Source: Pycnopodia helianthoides
Lineage: Eukaryota > Echinodermata > Asteroidea > Forcipulatida > Asteriidae
NCBI GenBank assembly: GCA_032158295.1
Contig: CM063249.1
Coordinates: 2,736,195-2,800,194, forward strand
Length of the DNA stretch: 64,000 nt
Reading direction: 5' to 3'
Shown in pieces: positions 34,201 to 49,200 of the stretch. Numbering within the stretch: position 1 is the stretch's first letter; each line of letters begins with the position of its first letter. The position numbers were made by a program, and so were the translations under genes. Below the pieces are notes generated by a model that was given only the letters and a program-made list of their open reading frames with translations, was not told the origin of the DNA and searched no databases.

Positions 34201-37200
34201 GCTGATGTATTTTATAGGCCCCTTCACTCAAACCTCAAAACAATTTGGGAAATGGACAGGATCATGGAGGTCACCAAAGCACTAAAGTACGATATATATT
34301 TTTCAGACAAAATATTAGATGCTATAATTTCCAATCTAAATATTTATTTATTTACCCATTTGTTGTGTGGGGAAATTGTAGATTCATGGGATGGGCCAGC
34401 CAAACAAAAATATTGCTTGCCCGACATGTGTTGGGTTGTCATTGTAGTCATTGAGAAAAGACTCTGCTATGGTTGTTGATACCTGAGGTCATTTTCACTT
34501 TGACTGCCTTTTTTGTTTTGTGTCATCCTTGACGAACTACCTTCAGAGCTTGTTTGACGAGATGCACAGCTGTTTGGGCTGGCTGCTTTATAAGGCTGTC
34601 TGGCTGCTTTAAGGCTGTCTGGCTGCTTTGTAAGGCTGTCTGGCTGCTTTATAAGGCTGTCTGGCTGCTTTACAAGGCAGTCTGGCTGCTTTATAAGGCT
34701 GTCTGGCTGCTTTATAAGGTTGTCTGGCTGCTTTATAAGGCTGTCTGGCTGATGAGAGTAGTAGTAGAGCCCTGGAGGTATAACTAGCAGTTAATGTTTT
34801 GCTTGGGTTTTATTTTATTTTTATTTTTTTTATTGAAAATAGAAATTGTCTAGACATCTGTAACTGTACAGGGCTGTATTCATGTTTTAAATAATAGGTC
34901 CTAATTGAATGATAATCAAATTTACCTTTTTTAGCACCCTAAACTCGTAAAAACCCAACAGCACACGATTCTGTTGGACTGCACTGGTAAACTGATTCTT
35001 TAAGTGCACTTCGGGATCAGGTGCAATGTACAGTCCTGCATTTTGGGTGTGGACATGGTTTATGGAACAAGGATTTTTTCTGAAGGAAAAGCAAATGTGA
35101 AAAAAAAAAAAAAAAAAAAAACTTTACAGGCTCCGTAGTTGAATGTACCAAACATACACCTGGTTTGAATTTGTTAAGGTGAGGAAGGTGCCTTAGTACG
35201 TAATCCTTGTACGGGTTAGTTGTGATGTTTTATGGGGTGTGTCTTACTGAAGTATAACCTCAAGACACACGCATTGTTAGCCAGTGGGGTGTCTGGGTGT
35301 CTTTTGGACACCCTGTTTTAAATTTGGACACCCTGTTTTATCTGTCATTTACATGTATTGTAAGTGAACAATTTGGACACCCAGTTTTAAAATTTTCAGC
35401 AAATTTGAAAACCCTTAACATCCTGGCTGAAACCTTGCCTCAAGAGGCTCTTGACAACAACAACAACAATAACAACAACAACAAAAAACAACAAAAAAAC
35501 AATACATTTAATACTACATCTAAGATGATGCAATACCCTACAGGAATACAATATATGTTATTTGTTAACCCAGGCCTCGAATTTTGTTTTCAAAAGGGCA
35601 CGGCAATTTCCCCAAAATGAAGGGCACCCAATGAGGAAAATTTGAATTTGTGCTGAATTGAAGGTTTTTAAGGGCACCCACAGCAATTGCTGTGGTGCCG
35701 TGGCGAAATTCGAGGCCTGGTTAACCTACAATAGTACACACACGTACACTTACACGTATGTCCAATATAATGTCTAAGGCCAAAAAGCCATGTTTCCGTC
35801 ATGTGTGTAATGCGTAGTGCGCATTCCTTTTGAATGACAATACACGCCAAGTAATGCACATAATTTTGTATGGATTTAACGCAGGACACATTACAGATAC
35901 ATGGAGTTATTTGCGTTGCTTGGCGTGTACTTTCATTTTTCGTGTTTAGCCCACTACGCCTTACGACAGACACCAGTATTTCCGGCCTATAACGTGACTG
36001 CCAATTAATTTCACTCAAAACAAAAACCACACACCTGTAGGGCCCTATGTACGTGGCTGAAAAATGCGCCATTTTCAATCTGCCCACGGCTTCGTGGTGC
36101 GTTGTTTATTTCGAAAAAGACATTTACACGATTTGTAAATATACAGTATGCACGCTTCTCACGCTGTGCGTCAAGTGGGGTTATCAAGTTGCAGAGTTCA
36201 AAATTAACAATGCACCGGTGCACCGCATCAGATTCAACATGGCGCATACCGTGAAATGGTCTAGTGCAGATTGCTGATTACATCTAAAGGATCATCTTTG
36301 GTTAATGCATGAGTTAAAAAGCGATAACAATAAATAACAGTTATTATTCATTGTGGCCTTCCCACTCTGATTACTGACCTCGTTTGTATGAGTCATCGTT
36401 CTGCAAACAAAAGTAATCTAGATGCACAGGTATGGATGACCCATCATATACAAATTATTGCATTCTACATAAATATGTACTATATGTGTAGTCCAAGACG
36501 GGCCTTTTTCTGTTCAATGCAAATTGACGGGGCATCGAAATACCCACTGGACCAGAAGACCAGGGCTTGATTTGCAAGACACAAATATTCATCTCTAACG
36601 ATGATTTGTCATAATCAACAAAGTGATTTGTATTATGATATCACACTTCAGCAATTAAGATTGCTACACAGTTGAAGGAGCTAGTGTTGTCATGATCAAA
36701 GCAGGCCTGTGGCTGAACATGGAGTTATGAACTCCCACCCAGTTACTGCGCGCGCGTGTACGCTCTCCATAGATTTGATACAGAGGGAGGGCGCTCGCTC
36801 GCGTGCAGTAACTCGGTTGGCGTTCATAATTCCATGTACAGCCAACAGGCCTGCTTTGATCATGAAGACGACCCCCCTTTACAATGTATGATCAATCTTA
36901 GCTCTTTGTGAAATCCGACGCAATAATGTTAGCACTTGGCCAGTAACCCCACAACAGAAGAAGTCCTGCAGTCTAATGTTTTCTCCGAACATTTTCTTTT
37001 GAATACAAAAAAAAACTTTGAAAAAAACCAAAGGTGTTTTGTCTGGTAACAAATAATTCCGGTCATAGTGAAAGTTTTGAGCTACAATATCTATGGTCTA
37101 GTGAAGGTTTCCTTGAAATCCACCCATGCAGGAATAAACTTAATTGGTTGTCCTGGCCCAGGGTATGAAATTATATTTTTCTGATTGATCTGACCTCGCA

Positions 37201-40200
37201 GTTTGAGGATTTGTTTTGCAAAAAAACCAGGATGAGATTAAAGCAGCCTTGCCTACTCAAACTTTGATTGCCATGTATTGTGGTTTGTGCAGCAGTTTTC
37301 ATGATTCAAATGGTGTTTTTTTTTTAAGTTGTTACATAAGTAACGCTTTTCAAGCGACCTTGTAATTTCTAAAGGTCGTTGATTAATTTATGATTTTTTG
37401 CTATGAACAATCATGAATAGCTTTGGAAATGTACAGGAAAAGACTGGTTACTTATATAGTTACTTTTGTCTCACTCTCCCATGCCTCTCTTAACCCAAGT
37501 TCTCTTATGGGCCATTAGTGTGGAATTGCCCGATTCAGAAGAACAGAAACACGATAACGTTAAAAAGGACGCTGTGATAAAAAATGGCGAACCCATCAGC
37601 ACATTGAAATAGCAGAAATTGAAGTTTTCAAGAGGTTCAATGATGCATTGAACATAATGTGCAATTTAAAATGCTTGAAGTACATGAATGTAAGCATTGC
37701 ATTCTTAGACTGGAAATTGAATGTACGCATGTTGTCTATCTCGTGATGGCTGTATAATAGATCTTCTCTTAATTTTAAACAGGAAATCAATAGGAAAAAG
37801 ACTTTAATCGAAAGCACTGTTAGCGTTTCAAATAGGGAATAAAAGGGTATTGACGCGTCTTAACCGGCCGTTTAAAACCGTTTAAATACTTCTAGCCGTG
37901 TCTATATCATCCGTTTAAACACCCCCACGTGACATGCTCTCCACCAATCAGAATGGATAAACTCTCCAAGGTATTTATGAATATTGATTCACTGATTTGT
38001 AAAATATTGAAAATCACTTTTTACAACAAACTTGTTTTCACCCAGTGCTCACAAATCCCAAACCACAGTAGTGTTCCCTAATCTATAATCAGTGTACTTT
38101 AGTCCCGACTCTCCAAGGTCAAATTCATGACATCGATGACATCATTGGATACCAACAACAAATGGGTCTGTACATTCCAAAGAGGATTTTTTTTGTAGTC
38201 AGTAAGTCAAATTCAATGCCTTTTTGATTGAATATCATCAAAAATTCAGGAACGAACTAAAACGAATTATGTACTTTTGTTCAGGAGCCCCTGCAATGGT
38301 TGGTTTTCATTTGGTATAAATACATATGTACATCTTTATGGTTGTGGAACTTGTGGGTTTGTGGTTTCCATAGGGTGTGTTTATTTTTTTTTTTTTAAAG
38401 TTTACATCAAGTGTATTACAAATATTATTGTTTTTTACCTGTGACTTAGGCCTACCACAAAGAGACACACACAGTTACACAGCCAGGAGTGAAATAATAT
38501 TTAGACATTGTTAAAAACATCGCAAAGTGCTTCTTGTTGTATAGTGTTTGTGTTTTTAATACATTTTAAATATCAAGTTATAAACCACAAGGGAAACTGA
38601 CTGGGTAGATTTTAAATAGTTTTGGTTTGAATTTGTTTATTGAAGCCATCAGTATTTCCTTCCTTGTTAAGCGCTTTGGGGTTTATGCTTTAGATGTAAG
38701 GCGCTATGTAAGTTTTATTATTACTATTTTGTATTTAATGTAAACTCATGTTTATTTTTTTTTTTTTTTCATTTATTTATTGTTTTTTTTGAGAGAGAGA
38801 AAGATGTTCATTTTCCGATTCTCCAGTTTTTAATAAACACTCCATCCAATCAATGTGATAATTTTAAATCTAAGAAATCCAGATTTCAAATTGGGGGGGG
38901 GGGGTGCCCAGACATCGATTGGGGGCATAGACCCGCTGCGTATGACGTCACAAGACCAACACAGCGCCCTCACTGAGGTCAATACAGACCTATCATTGGC
39001 TGAGAGTTGTGCGCCGCGCGTACAATCGTGCACATTTCCATTGTTTGACCTCAGCGATGCTGGCCAATGCAAGGGGTCTACTAATTACTGTTAACTGCGT
39101 ACACAACTAGCGTATAAGGTATGAATGGGCATGGATCTCTGTGCTCTCTGTATAGACCACGTAACCTTTGTTTACAAAAAGAGTGATCTTGTACATTCCA
39201 GGGCCTTTCTGGCAGGCAAGCTACTACACTGGTCAAACACTGATTCTTACATTGCTATCAATGTGGGGACTTTCCTTTGTTCATCTAACTTAAAACTCTC
39301 CATTGACTTAGCGCACACAAAAATGTTAGGACACAAGAATACTAGGGATTCCAATATAAGGACAGCATTGTTTCTTTTTGTTCCTTTGTTCTGCTGTTCC
39401 TTTTCTTTTATGATTCACTAAAAAAAAATTGTATGGGAAATTTTGTCTTTTTTTCATAGTTTCCACATGAATTCAAGTTGTAAAAAATAGTGTTGAGATG
39501 GGCCCCTTTTTTTCATAACATCCAAAAATCAGGCTGTGCAATCTTCATAAAATAGTAGATGAAAATTTAATATTTTCTTCCATTGAGCTGTTTACAAATC
39601 CTGCCTGAGGGAAGTCAAGGCTCTGTGGCTCTTTTGTAAACATGTGATGTCACAGGTCACATGGTTCCGCACATTGTATCATAAATACATGATGTTCTAA
39701 TGAATGTACAGCACACGTGTGGAAAATTACAAAATACCTGGTAGTTTTCCATTGACCTCCACTCCGAGGATTTCCCCCTCCCCCCCCCATGTCATGCAGA
39801 GCTAGGAATAAGCGTGGAGGGAGAAAAATGAATGCTTATTGTTATTCGTCTCATTGCTCCGTCTCCCTGCTTCCGTGGTGCTCTGTATTCGGAAGAAACA
39901 GACACACGTATTGATCTTCATTCAGGCCCTTGTGTAAAATTCCCATTCAAGAAATTACATCAAGTGACTATTGTTGGGATTGCGTTGCAGAGTAGATGGT
40001 TTGACCGCAGGTAACATCATTGTATTGATGAGAGATCCTTCTGCGGGTGTGGGTAAATCTTGTGGAAGTATGCATGGAAGAAAAGCATTGTCTCACACAA
40101 AGGGATTTGGTGTACACAATAATGTAGATATCTGCAAACAATTTCCATGACTTTCAATGTGATTAAAACCACGGGTTCAGCTTCAGCTAGGGCTCTGTCC

Positions 40201-43200
40201 ACCCGTCTGAAACCCCCAAACAGGCGAGTGATTTCTCAGGAGGAGTCCTTTCTGTCAAGATTGTTTTTTTTCTAAATAAAAAACACCCTCAAATTTCTTC
40301 GAAAGAAGTAAAGCAATCACCAAAGGGAGAAAGAAATAGTCCACATTGTGTCCAGACCTGTGGTTGTGTATTTCTGGTGATGCACTGAGTTTGTAATAGA
40401 CCTCCTTGGCTGACTTGTAACATCTTGGAGGTTCTGGGTCTAGAATAAGGAGGAACCCAGGCCAGCAAGCCATTTTTTTTTCAAGGAATTTTCAAGGAAT
40501 GTTAAATCTCACCCCTGCTGTAAAGGAAAGCGTCTGTTTTCCCACAATGCAAGGTGGCGCTTCAAGCACAGTTTCTGACAATCTGCAACCAGTGCCTTTG
40601 ATCATGTCATTATGATTTATAAACCAATACAGCGAGTGCAGATACATGTAATGTCTTGAAACAAGACTAGAAAAACTTAGCAGCGTGCCTTCCTGGAAAT
40701 GTGCTATTACATCATAGAGGGGGGTCTAGGAACTGTTCAAGTGCTTAACAACCCAGTACAAGGTCACATTATTTACAGGCAAACAGTAGGGTATCTAGGG
40801 TTTAAGGTCCCTGCATACATTGTACATGGAGGTACATGTAGCTCCATGCTGCATAAGGGGCAATTGTGGGCGGATGGGTCGAAAGAAATAACTGAATTTA
40901 AATTGTTTTTTTACAAACCCAACGGAAGAAGACAAAAATACCCAGCTGGCCCAGATCATTGTTTGTTTCAGCCAGGAAAAGCCAATTAAAACTACTCATC
41001 CAATATTTTAAAAATTTAAATTTGGGTGGGTGGGTGAAAACAATTTCAAATAAAAAAAAATAAAACTTTGTAAAACTGACTATTCTGAATGGTCCTAATG
41101 CATGTATTATTCTGATTGTATGGGGTCCGTGGTGTATTGACATTGAAAATTTAGCACTTTCTGAGAAGGGCGGCCAGGCCTGTGTTCATGCACTTCCCTG
41201 AAGCAACAGAGGCAAATGCTCTTTTGTCTTTTGCCTTGGTGCCCCTTAAATGGTTGCAATAGAAATTCAAATTTACTACTACATAGGAGTAGGAATATCC
41301 ACCTTGCGCTTCCAAGAATCTCAGGGCAATGTCAACACAGGGCAATTTTGTCAGGCAACTTTGAGGCAACCAACTGCACTGTGTGCAAAAGAAACAGCAC
41401 AAGAGACATTCTTCAAGCTGTAACTCGCTGTCCCCAAGAAAATAGTGAGGAAACTGAAATGTGAACGAATTTTCTTATCGGCCATGGCCTGGAACCAGTT
41501 GCCTGCAAATTGCCTTGTGTCACATGGCCTGTTCAGCATGTTTAGAGAGATTGAAGTATCAGGCCTGAGTAGGTGATTAATTGATTTATTATTTATTTAT
41601 CTATTTATAAAATTGATTATTTATTGAATTTTTTATTTATAAATTGTATACGTTCTGGGGAACCTTTTTTAGTGAATCACTGTTTTTCAAAGGCGCCCAT
41701 CAATTTCAAACATTCATTAGTATAAAGAATGTAAAATTGTATAAAACATTGTAAAGATATCATGCCCTACAGCTTTTGTTACAGATTATGTAACTGCATG
41801 TAATCCTCTTTAAGAGCCCAAATCTGATGGTTGATAACAAGTGTAGGCAACATGTGCATATAGAGTGCCAATGAGGCATAAATTCAATTAATGTTTTTGT
41901 ACTTCGACGGATCAGTTTGCACTTTAATCTCTTGAATTTTGGACACTGATCGATTTTAGATTGCATGTAATAGTGGGTGCAGGGTACCGATTGCAGGGCA
42001 CCGGTTGTGACATTGATTGCAGCACAATGGATGACATACACTGTATGCAAGAGAAAAAAGAACAATTGCACACATGCTTTTAAAAATGTGAGTCACATTC
42101 TTAGCCAGATACTCCATTGTTCTGACATGTATTATTACACATGTATATATTTCTGGTAATGAAACCAAGGATTTCTCATAGGTGAACTTAATCACTGTGG
42201 CTCGCAAGCCTGAGGAAACCTGTAAACAAGGGTGCTTGCTATGTGAACCAGAAACACTGGGGTTAACCCACTCTTCCATGATAAGTGTTCTAGAGGTTCT
42301 TTTACGTGCACAGGACCTACGGCTTAATGTCCCATCTGAAGGACAAAGCAACTATAGTAAAGTATCTTGCTCACGGACACAAGTGCCACGACTGGGACTC
42401 GAACCCACACTCTGCACACTCTGCTGATCAGAAACACCATGTTTGTTGCAATATCAGAATATGGCCGTATCTCAGTTGGCGGCTACGCTATGGCAACGAC
42501 GGTTGCTAAGGACTCAATGTACTTTTTAACGCATGATGACGTGGAAATCTAGCTGTAACAGCCAATTTGGACAGTGGCTATGGCTCATTGGCGTTCATAT
42601 TATTTGGACTGTGTACAATATATCCACATATTTGTACATGTAGGTCTGTAATGCTTGAACTGTAAGGTTGAGCAAAGGCCAGGGCCCAATTTCATAGAGC
42701 TGCTTAAGTACACAAATTTACTAAGTGCTGAACAATTACCAACCAAACTACCATGGTTTTTGTACCGTTTGAGGCTGGTATCCTGCATATTTTTGCTTAG
42801 CCTGCTTAAGCAGCTTTATGAAATTGGGCCCTGGCTTTGTGGACAATAAATTATTGGCCACAATGTACAATCTGTCACTGTTATCCTGCTCATTTTTCTT
42901 TTAATAGCAGAGAATTGTTAAGCAATGTTCTGCTCTATGAAATTGGGCCGTCTGTAAGGGAGAGCACCCTAGTCCTGCGACGACGACGTCACATGTTTTA
43001 GGTCTCTGTAGTGACCCGTGTAACATGTTTATAATTATGTCAAAACCAGATCTTTTGCCGAGTTTTTGATTGAGAGCTTTCCCAACCCCTGCAGAGAATT
43101 TTGACATGAACTGTGGGTGTTGAAAAGGGTTCGGTGTGAACACTCCTGGGGTCGATTTCACAAAACTCTTCCTAACTTAGGACTAGTCCTAGGCAATGCT

Positions 43201-46200
43201 AAGAGATAGGACTAGTGTAAAGTTAGGACCAGTACTTAGGACTAGTCCTATCTCTTAGCATTGCCTAGGACTAGTCCTAAGTTAGGAAGAGTTTTGTGAA
43301 ATCGACCCCTGGGCTGCATTCGACCCATGACAGGCGTGGAGCTTTAGAAAAATTGTAATCCCCAGCAAAGCGTGTTCTGAACAAACAAATAAATCATCAT
43401 CGTCCTCATCTATCTTATCTGAGACTATCCACACGTGCAGTTGGGCTTCGCAGAACCTCTAATACATGAAGCAGTATTGCATTGTACATGTAATCACTTT
43501 AAATCCATGTACCATCATTTTTGCAAATTATGCTGTCACAGATCCGGGGCCAATTTCATAGCATTGTTTTACGGTATGCAAATTTTTGAGCAGAAAAATT
43601 TACTTAGCATAAGCGTATTTCACAGGTTAGGAAAAAAATTAGATGGCCAGCTTGCATGTTCACCATGGATTTGCATTGTTGCATCATTAATTTTCATACA
43701 GTAAACACTGGAAGGTTAGCACAGTAAGCACAAAATCGGCCGTTAAGCAGCTCTATGAAATTGGGCCCTGGCATGTGATTTTCTCAGGATTTTTCCTTAT
43801 TTGGGGGTATATATGTATCATTGGCCTTCCATGGCCATGGAATTTCTTGAGAGAGGCGAACTCAACATTTCAGAAAAGAAAAGCTATGATTTTATTATGA
43901 TGAAACCAGTAAATTTTAATCAGTTGTGACTTAAAGAGTCTATAAACAAACCTAATAAAAGTAATAAACTACTTTTTATATAGCACTAGAGCCAACCACA
44001 GAGGCTACAGTATGTCGCAGTACATCACTCTTATTTCAAAAATATGAATGTCCCTGCACTTAATATGCTAGTTTGTGCGTAAGCGCGACAGGCATGTTTT
44101 AGGGAGCGAACAAATTGGAAAGTTTTTGATGAATTATGTCATGTAAATGGCAGATTTATTAGGAATTTCAGATGTCCAATACCCACTGCCATAAAATGTG
44201 TGCTGCCATGGAATGTAAATCCGCTGAGATTAGTAGCTTCTCAGACTTGAGTTATGGAGCTCTGAAATTGTTCAACCCCAGAAACGGACCCTCGTATTCA
44301 GGACACAGCACTGTAGTGTTTACATAACAGAAAGAGGCCCCCAGGGAGAACTATGTGTTACTACTCAGCGTTCTCTCTAGTCTTGGTTCCAAGACGCTCC
44401 AGTTGTGTAGTAACGAAAACCTAACCGCTATCTAAACCGCTATCACTGTAATAACCACTCGCCACCAGAGGGCGCTATCATTCACGTAACCGCTATCACA
44501 CTAGAAAGCGGTTCGTGGTGTGATAGCGCCCACTGGTGGCGAGTGGTTCGTGAGGTGATAGCAGAATAGGTTTTCGTGACTACACAACTGGAGCGTCTTG
44601 GAACCAAGACTACGTTCTCCCTTAATGGTGGTCCACTGGCCGAACGCCAGTAAAAACACCAGAGGACTTGGTCAGAATTCTCTCCAAGTGGTCCGGCTGG
44701 CCAGTTCAGTGTTGGAAAGCATCCCTTTTTAATATGAAATATATGGACCAGTGAAAAAGCTGGTGGACTAGTGGAGATGATAAGCTAACTGGTCCTGCCG
44801 GCTAGTCACTGAAAAAGTTATTGGCAAACCCCGAGTACTGTTAAGGTGTACAAAGCATGCCTACATGTACATTACACGTATATCTTTAATGCACAGTACA
44901 CGCACACAAGTAGATCAATGCATTTAATTTCATAGGCCAGTTGGCTGAATGACAAAGTGTCTGGCAGTGGCACTGAACTGCTCACTTGCATTGTACTCTC
45001 ATTAATTGATGTCTGTACTTTTTAACCAGATGGCCAGCATTTGTATTTCAAGTATGCATTTGTATTTAAAGTATTTTGAGAAAAAATAATAAATTATCCA
45101 AAAACCCTGTCTGTATGCTTGTTAAAAATCATGGAGCAATGGTAAAACAGTGTACAGCTTGCCTGAACAAGCCTACGGGACATTTGATTCTTGGCTTCTG
45201 AATGTAATTTTGAAAAGGAAACAAGTTATGTGAAGTGAGCAATGAACTTCAGTCCGGTTGGAAATCAAGAAATGGTAGGAGAGTCATTCGCAGGCATGCG
45301 TCGTTTGGCAAGTTGCCAGTTTCGGAACAGGTTTTTAGTTAAAGGGAAAAGCTTGAGTTCCCTTATGAAAGGCTCTAAAGAGTTAACACTAACAGTGAAC
45401 AGTGAAGTATTTTAAGAAAAAATAATAAATTATCCAAATACCCTGTCTGTATGCTTGTTAAAAATCATGGAGCAATGGTAAAACCGTGTACAGCTTGCCT
45501 TCAAGTGTTTTCTGTAACAAGTAACACCAACACCAACATAGTGCTAGACATGTAAATGTACCTATTGCATTTAAAATGCAACTTCTGAGGTATGCATGTA
45601 GTACTAGAATGTGCATACTACCACAGGCCTGGAATTGCACAAAGGCCACGGAGGCCATGGCCTCTGTTGCCCCAGGTCTAGGCCGTGGTGCCCCTTTCAA
45701 AAGTTTCCCGTAGACCTTAAGATTTTCCCATAGAATTCCCCCTTTGCAAAATTAAAAACAGCCTGGCCCTCTTTAAGATGAAATTCCACGCTTGCTGCCA
45801 GTATGTATTGTTACTAATGTGTTTGTCATATAATGTGAATAGAATAGAAAGTAAAAAAAATGATTTATAGAATGCAAAGCTGAGGGATCTCAGGCTGTTT
45901 TACCCTCGGTTGTTATTTCCAAGGTCTTGCCTAGTAACTGTTGATAAGGGATACAGTCTAACTCCAAGCACAGAAAAGAGACATAAACACAAAACTGCCC
46001 TACATTTTTTGTACGTGCAGAAGCGTACCAGTACGACAATCATTCAGGGTGTATTTGTTTTTTGTTTGTCGAAAAAGACAATTGACTCATGTCCAATAAA
46101 TTTGAACCTTAACAGTCAGTGATGATTCATCTTAATTTTTAAAGCCCAGAAGTTGATTATTTTTCGGGGTTAGAGAGTAAAGTCTAAAGTAGACTATTTT

Positions 46201-49200
46201 CCCTTGAATCTTTCGGAGTACATGTAAATGTCAACAGTAGTATTGTAAATTTGCAGTGTGCATTATTTGGACGCCTTACTTCCATGAAGCCTCGGTGCAT
46301 AGGCCTACATGTACTTCACGCAAATTGCCAAAGCAAAAGCGAATGTCCCTGCGTCACAATCAAAAACAGGGCATACATGTACATGATTGTTTTAGCATCA
46401 CGTAATTCGCTTTTAATTTGCATTTGCTGACATCAATCCAAGCCAAAACATCAGCCTTTGAAATTCATAATATTTAAACATGTATTTGTCATTGCTTAAA
46501 ACCCAGTGTATGCGGTTTGTCCATTCAAAACCCTAACCATCCCCAACCCTTCATAATCCTACCGAGTGCTTTGTTTGATTTTGTTGGACCATGGAGAAAG
46601 GATGGACCGACCAAGAATATTCCTTTCTCGTTACAAAAAGGTTTTGGACCTCAAAGCTAAAGTATGCTGTATACAATTACCTTCTTGTATGTTACTTTTG
46701 TAAGGTATGGAGAAGCAGTAGACTGCACGTCTTGTTTAGTTAATTGGTTGTAAGGTATGTAACTACCCGGCGCTACAATATTATGGCCGCCCAGTGGGCC
46801 GCCTGCATCGTATATGTACTTTATGGAGACTTGTAATACGCCTTGTCTGTCACAAAGTGACACTCCTGGCACAGAAATATCCGCTCAACTAAGCTGACAT
46901 CTGAGAAGGCATTTATATTTATACAAATAAACCGAAGGTGATACATCTTGTTGTAGCAAGATGTGTTGTGCGTACATTCTTGAACGCGAGCTAGGAAGTC
47001 TTCTTTCTCAGTTTGATGGCAAGTGAGTTCCACAGGGAAGGAACGGACCGAGACAAAGATCGTTTTTTCCCCAGGGAGTGATGTGAGCGAGGTACTCAAA
47101 GATGAAACGAGTGCATTTAGCTGTAAGGCTCTGTCTGAAGTGGCGGCTACAGCTACAGCTATGGCTACGGCTACGAATGCATCGCCGCGCCATCATGTGT
47201 TAGAGTATAGAACTATCCTAGCAACACCCCTAGCAATAATCTTAGCCGTAGCTACAGCCGCCAATTCGGATACGGCCTTAGAACTCTTAAACGCCGTAGA
47301 AATGTTTCCTTTTTGGACAGTGTTGTCTCAGGCCTGGATTTACTGGCAGGCCATGGAGGCCATGGCATCTGTTGCCCCTGTCTTGGCCTACATGTAGGTG
47401 CCCCTTCAAAAGTGTCCCATAGACTGTATAATTTTCCAATGGAAGAGCCCTTTGCAAAATGAAAATGGTCTTGCCCTCTCAAAGATAAAATTCTGCTGTC
47501 TGGCACCGCAGTTTTACACTCAATCCAGAAAGGTGGGTTGAGATCCAGCATTTTTATCACGACCACTGATCAAGATCTGGTGTCGTGTCTGCACTAGTGC
47601 CTGATCCAGCTCTGATCTAACTTTTGATCACAGCTGTTACCAAAACACAAGCAAAAAGCCCACCATTCCTAGCAAAACCGGAAATGACAACATTGAATTA
47701 CGTTGTTTGATCCACCGTTGCTTTGCCGGATCTGATCCACCAATTGCAGGGTTCAACCCTCCTCGAATGGTGGATTAAAATTACAGGATCTTGAACCGGG
47801 TCTGATCCTGCTTTTTTGCGTTTACACTACGTGTTAATCCACATTGCTGGATCAGATCTAGGTCTGATCCACCTTTCTGGATCTAGCGTAAACGGGATCT
47901 GGCTTATTGGGATACTTACAGTTTAATCCAACCAAAGAGGTAAAACTGATGACGGTTAGGATTTTGAGGATTAATTCTGTCTGACAGTGGTTAAGTGTGC
48001 ATAATTCATGGCAGCTTGTTTTGAATACAGATTGAGTGTGTAGTGCAGCTTAATAGAAACCCACTCTAGTGGAAATTCATTAGAATAAGGTTTAGAAAGA
48101 GATACATCAAGCAACTCATGGTCTTGCTCTGTTTGCCTATGTTGTTTAAACCGAGAGTTCCATGGTGCACAAATAACAGACCCATTCCTATTGTGCATGT
48201 CTCACAGTTTACACTGATCTGTGTACTGCCTGATGAAAGCACTCGCTGATGCATGATGCTTGACTTTTAGACACAGTTGGTATTGGGAGTCGGCGAGGCC
48301 ACATTGACAAGAATGTTCACCTACACAACATTTTCAAGTAGGAATGATGTGCGTTGAACGACTACTCATGTGGTCGCTACTTGCCCGGAGACGACATGTG
48401 CGTGTAGAGCCTCAACTGCATGCTTCATTTGTCTTGTATATTTACAACAATGTATGTGTCTGTTAAGATGAAAGTGTCATAACATTACCGTGACAACACA
48501 GAGTTTTATAATGCTTTTATTCACTGCTACTGCTGTCCCACACAGAAGGGCAAATAGCATACAAAGTGCTACCCAAAATGTACCAGTTGCTACTCAACAA
48601 TCGTCAATTGCTAGTCAGTAGTAGCATTCAGTGTACAGTACACAAAAGATTTTCAGTCCAAATATTTTGTGCAGAAGTACTCAGACTTAACCTAACTGTT
48701 GTTTATGTATTTACATGGAAAAAGTATTGTACTGTAACTAATTTGGTCTCCCTCAGGGCTCTATGCTCAGTGGCACACCCAGAAAATACTTTTTGGGGGG
48801 GGGGCATGTTAAATATACATATTTTACATGTTAAGTATAAAATACAACACCAATACAGAACACAATTTGCCACCTTTCAGTTCCCTAAATGCATTTAAAA
48901 CATTGTTGTTATTATTTATGTATTTGTTTCTTTTCTTTTGGCAGGCTCTCTGGGGTTCTAGCCTCCCTGAGCCACCCCCCCCCCTCCTGCGGTCTGCCTG
49001 TTTTATTGCCAAATTTATTGCATGAGTAAAAGTCATCCTGCTCTGTCCGTACATTCATTGCCATTTTCGCCAGCTAGTCTACAAGTGTAGATATGTGTAA
49101 TGCTGGATGGAAATCGGGAACACCTTGTATTGACACAAATTGCTATGCACTCATTTCTGAACTTTGCTCTATTGCCTAAACCAAGTGGGAAAACCTACAC

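Noticed and set aside
34554..34787. 77-residue open frame KAVWLLY
   Set aside because: Artefact of the 21-bp tandem repeat.
35297..35620. 107-residue open frame with poly-Asn
   Set aside because: Spans a microsatellite and no splice or family support exists.
35668..36087. 139-residue minus-strand open frame
   Set aside because: Cys-rich but without recognisable domain, start context or splice sites; lies partly in a foldback element.
47023..47397. 124-residue Ala-rich open frame
   Set aside because: Runs through a GCTACA/GCTACG-rich foldback repeat (family M) and into repeat G.
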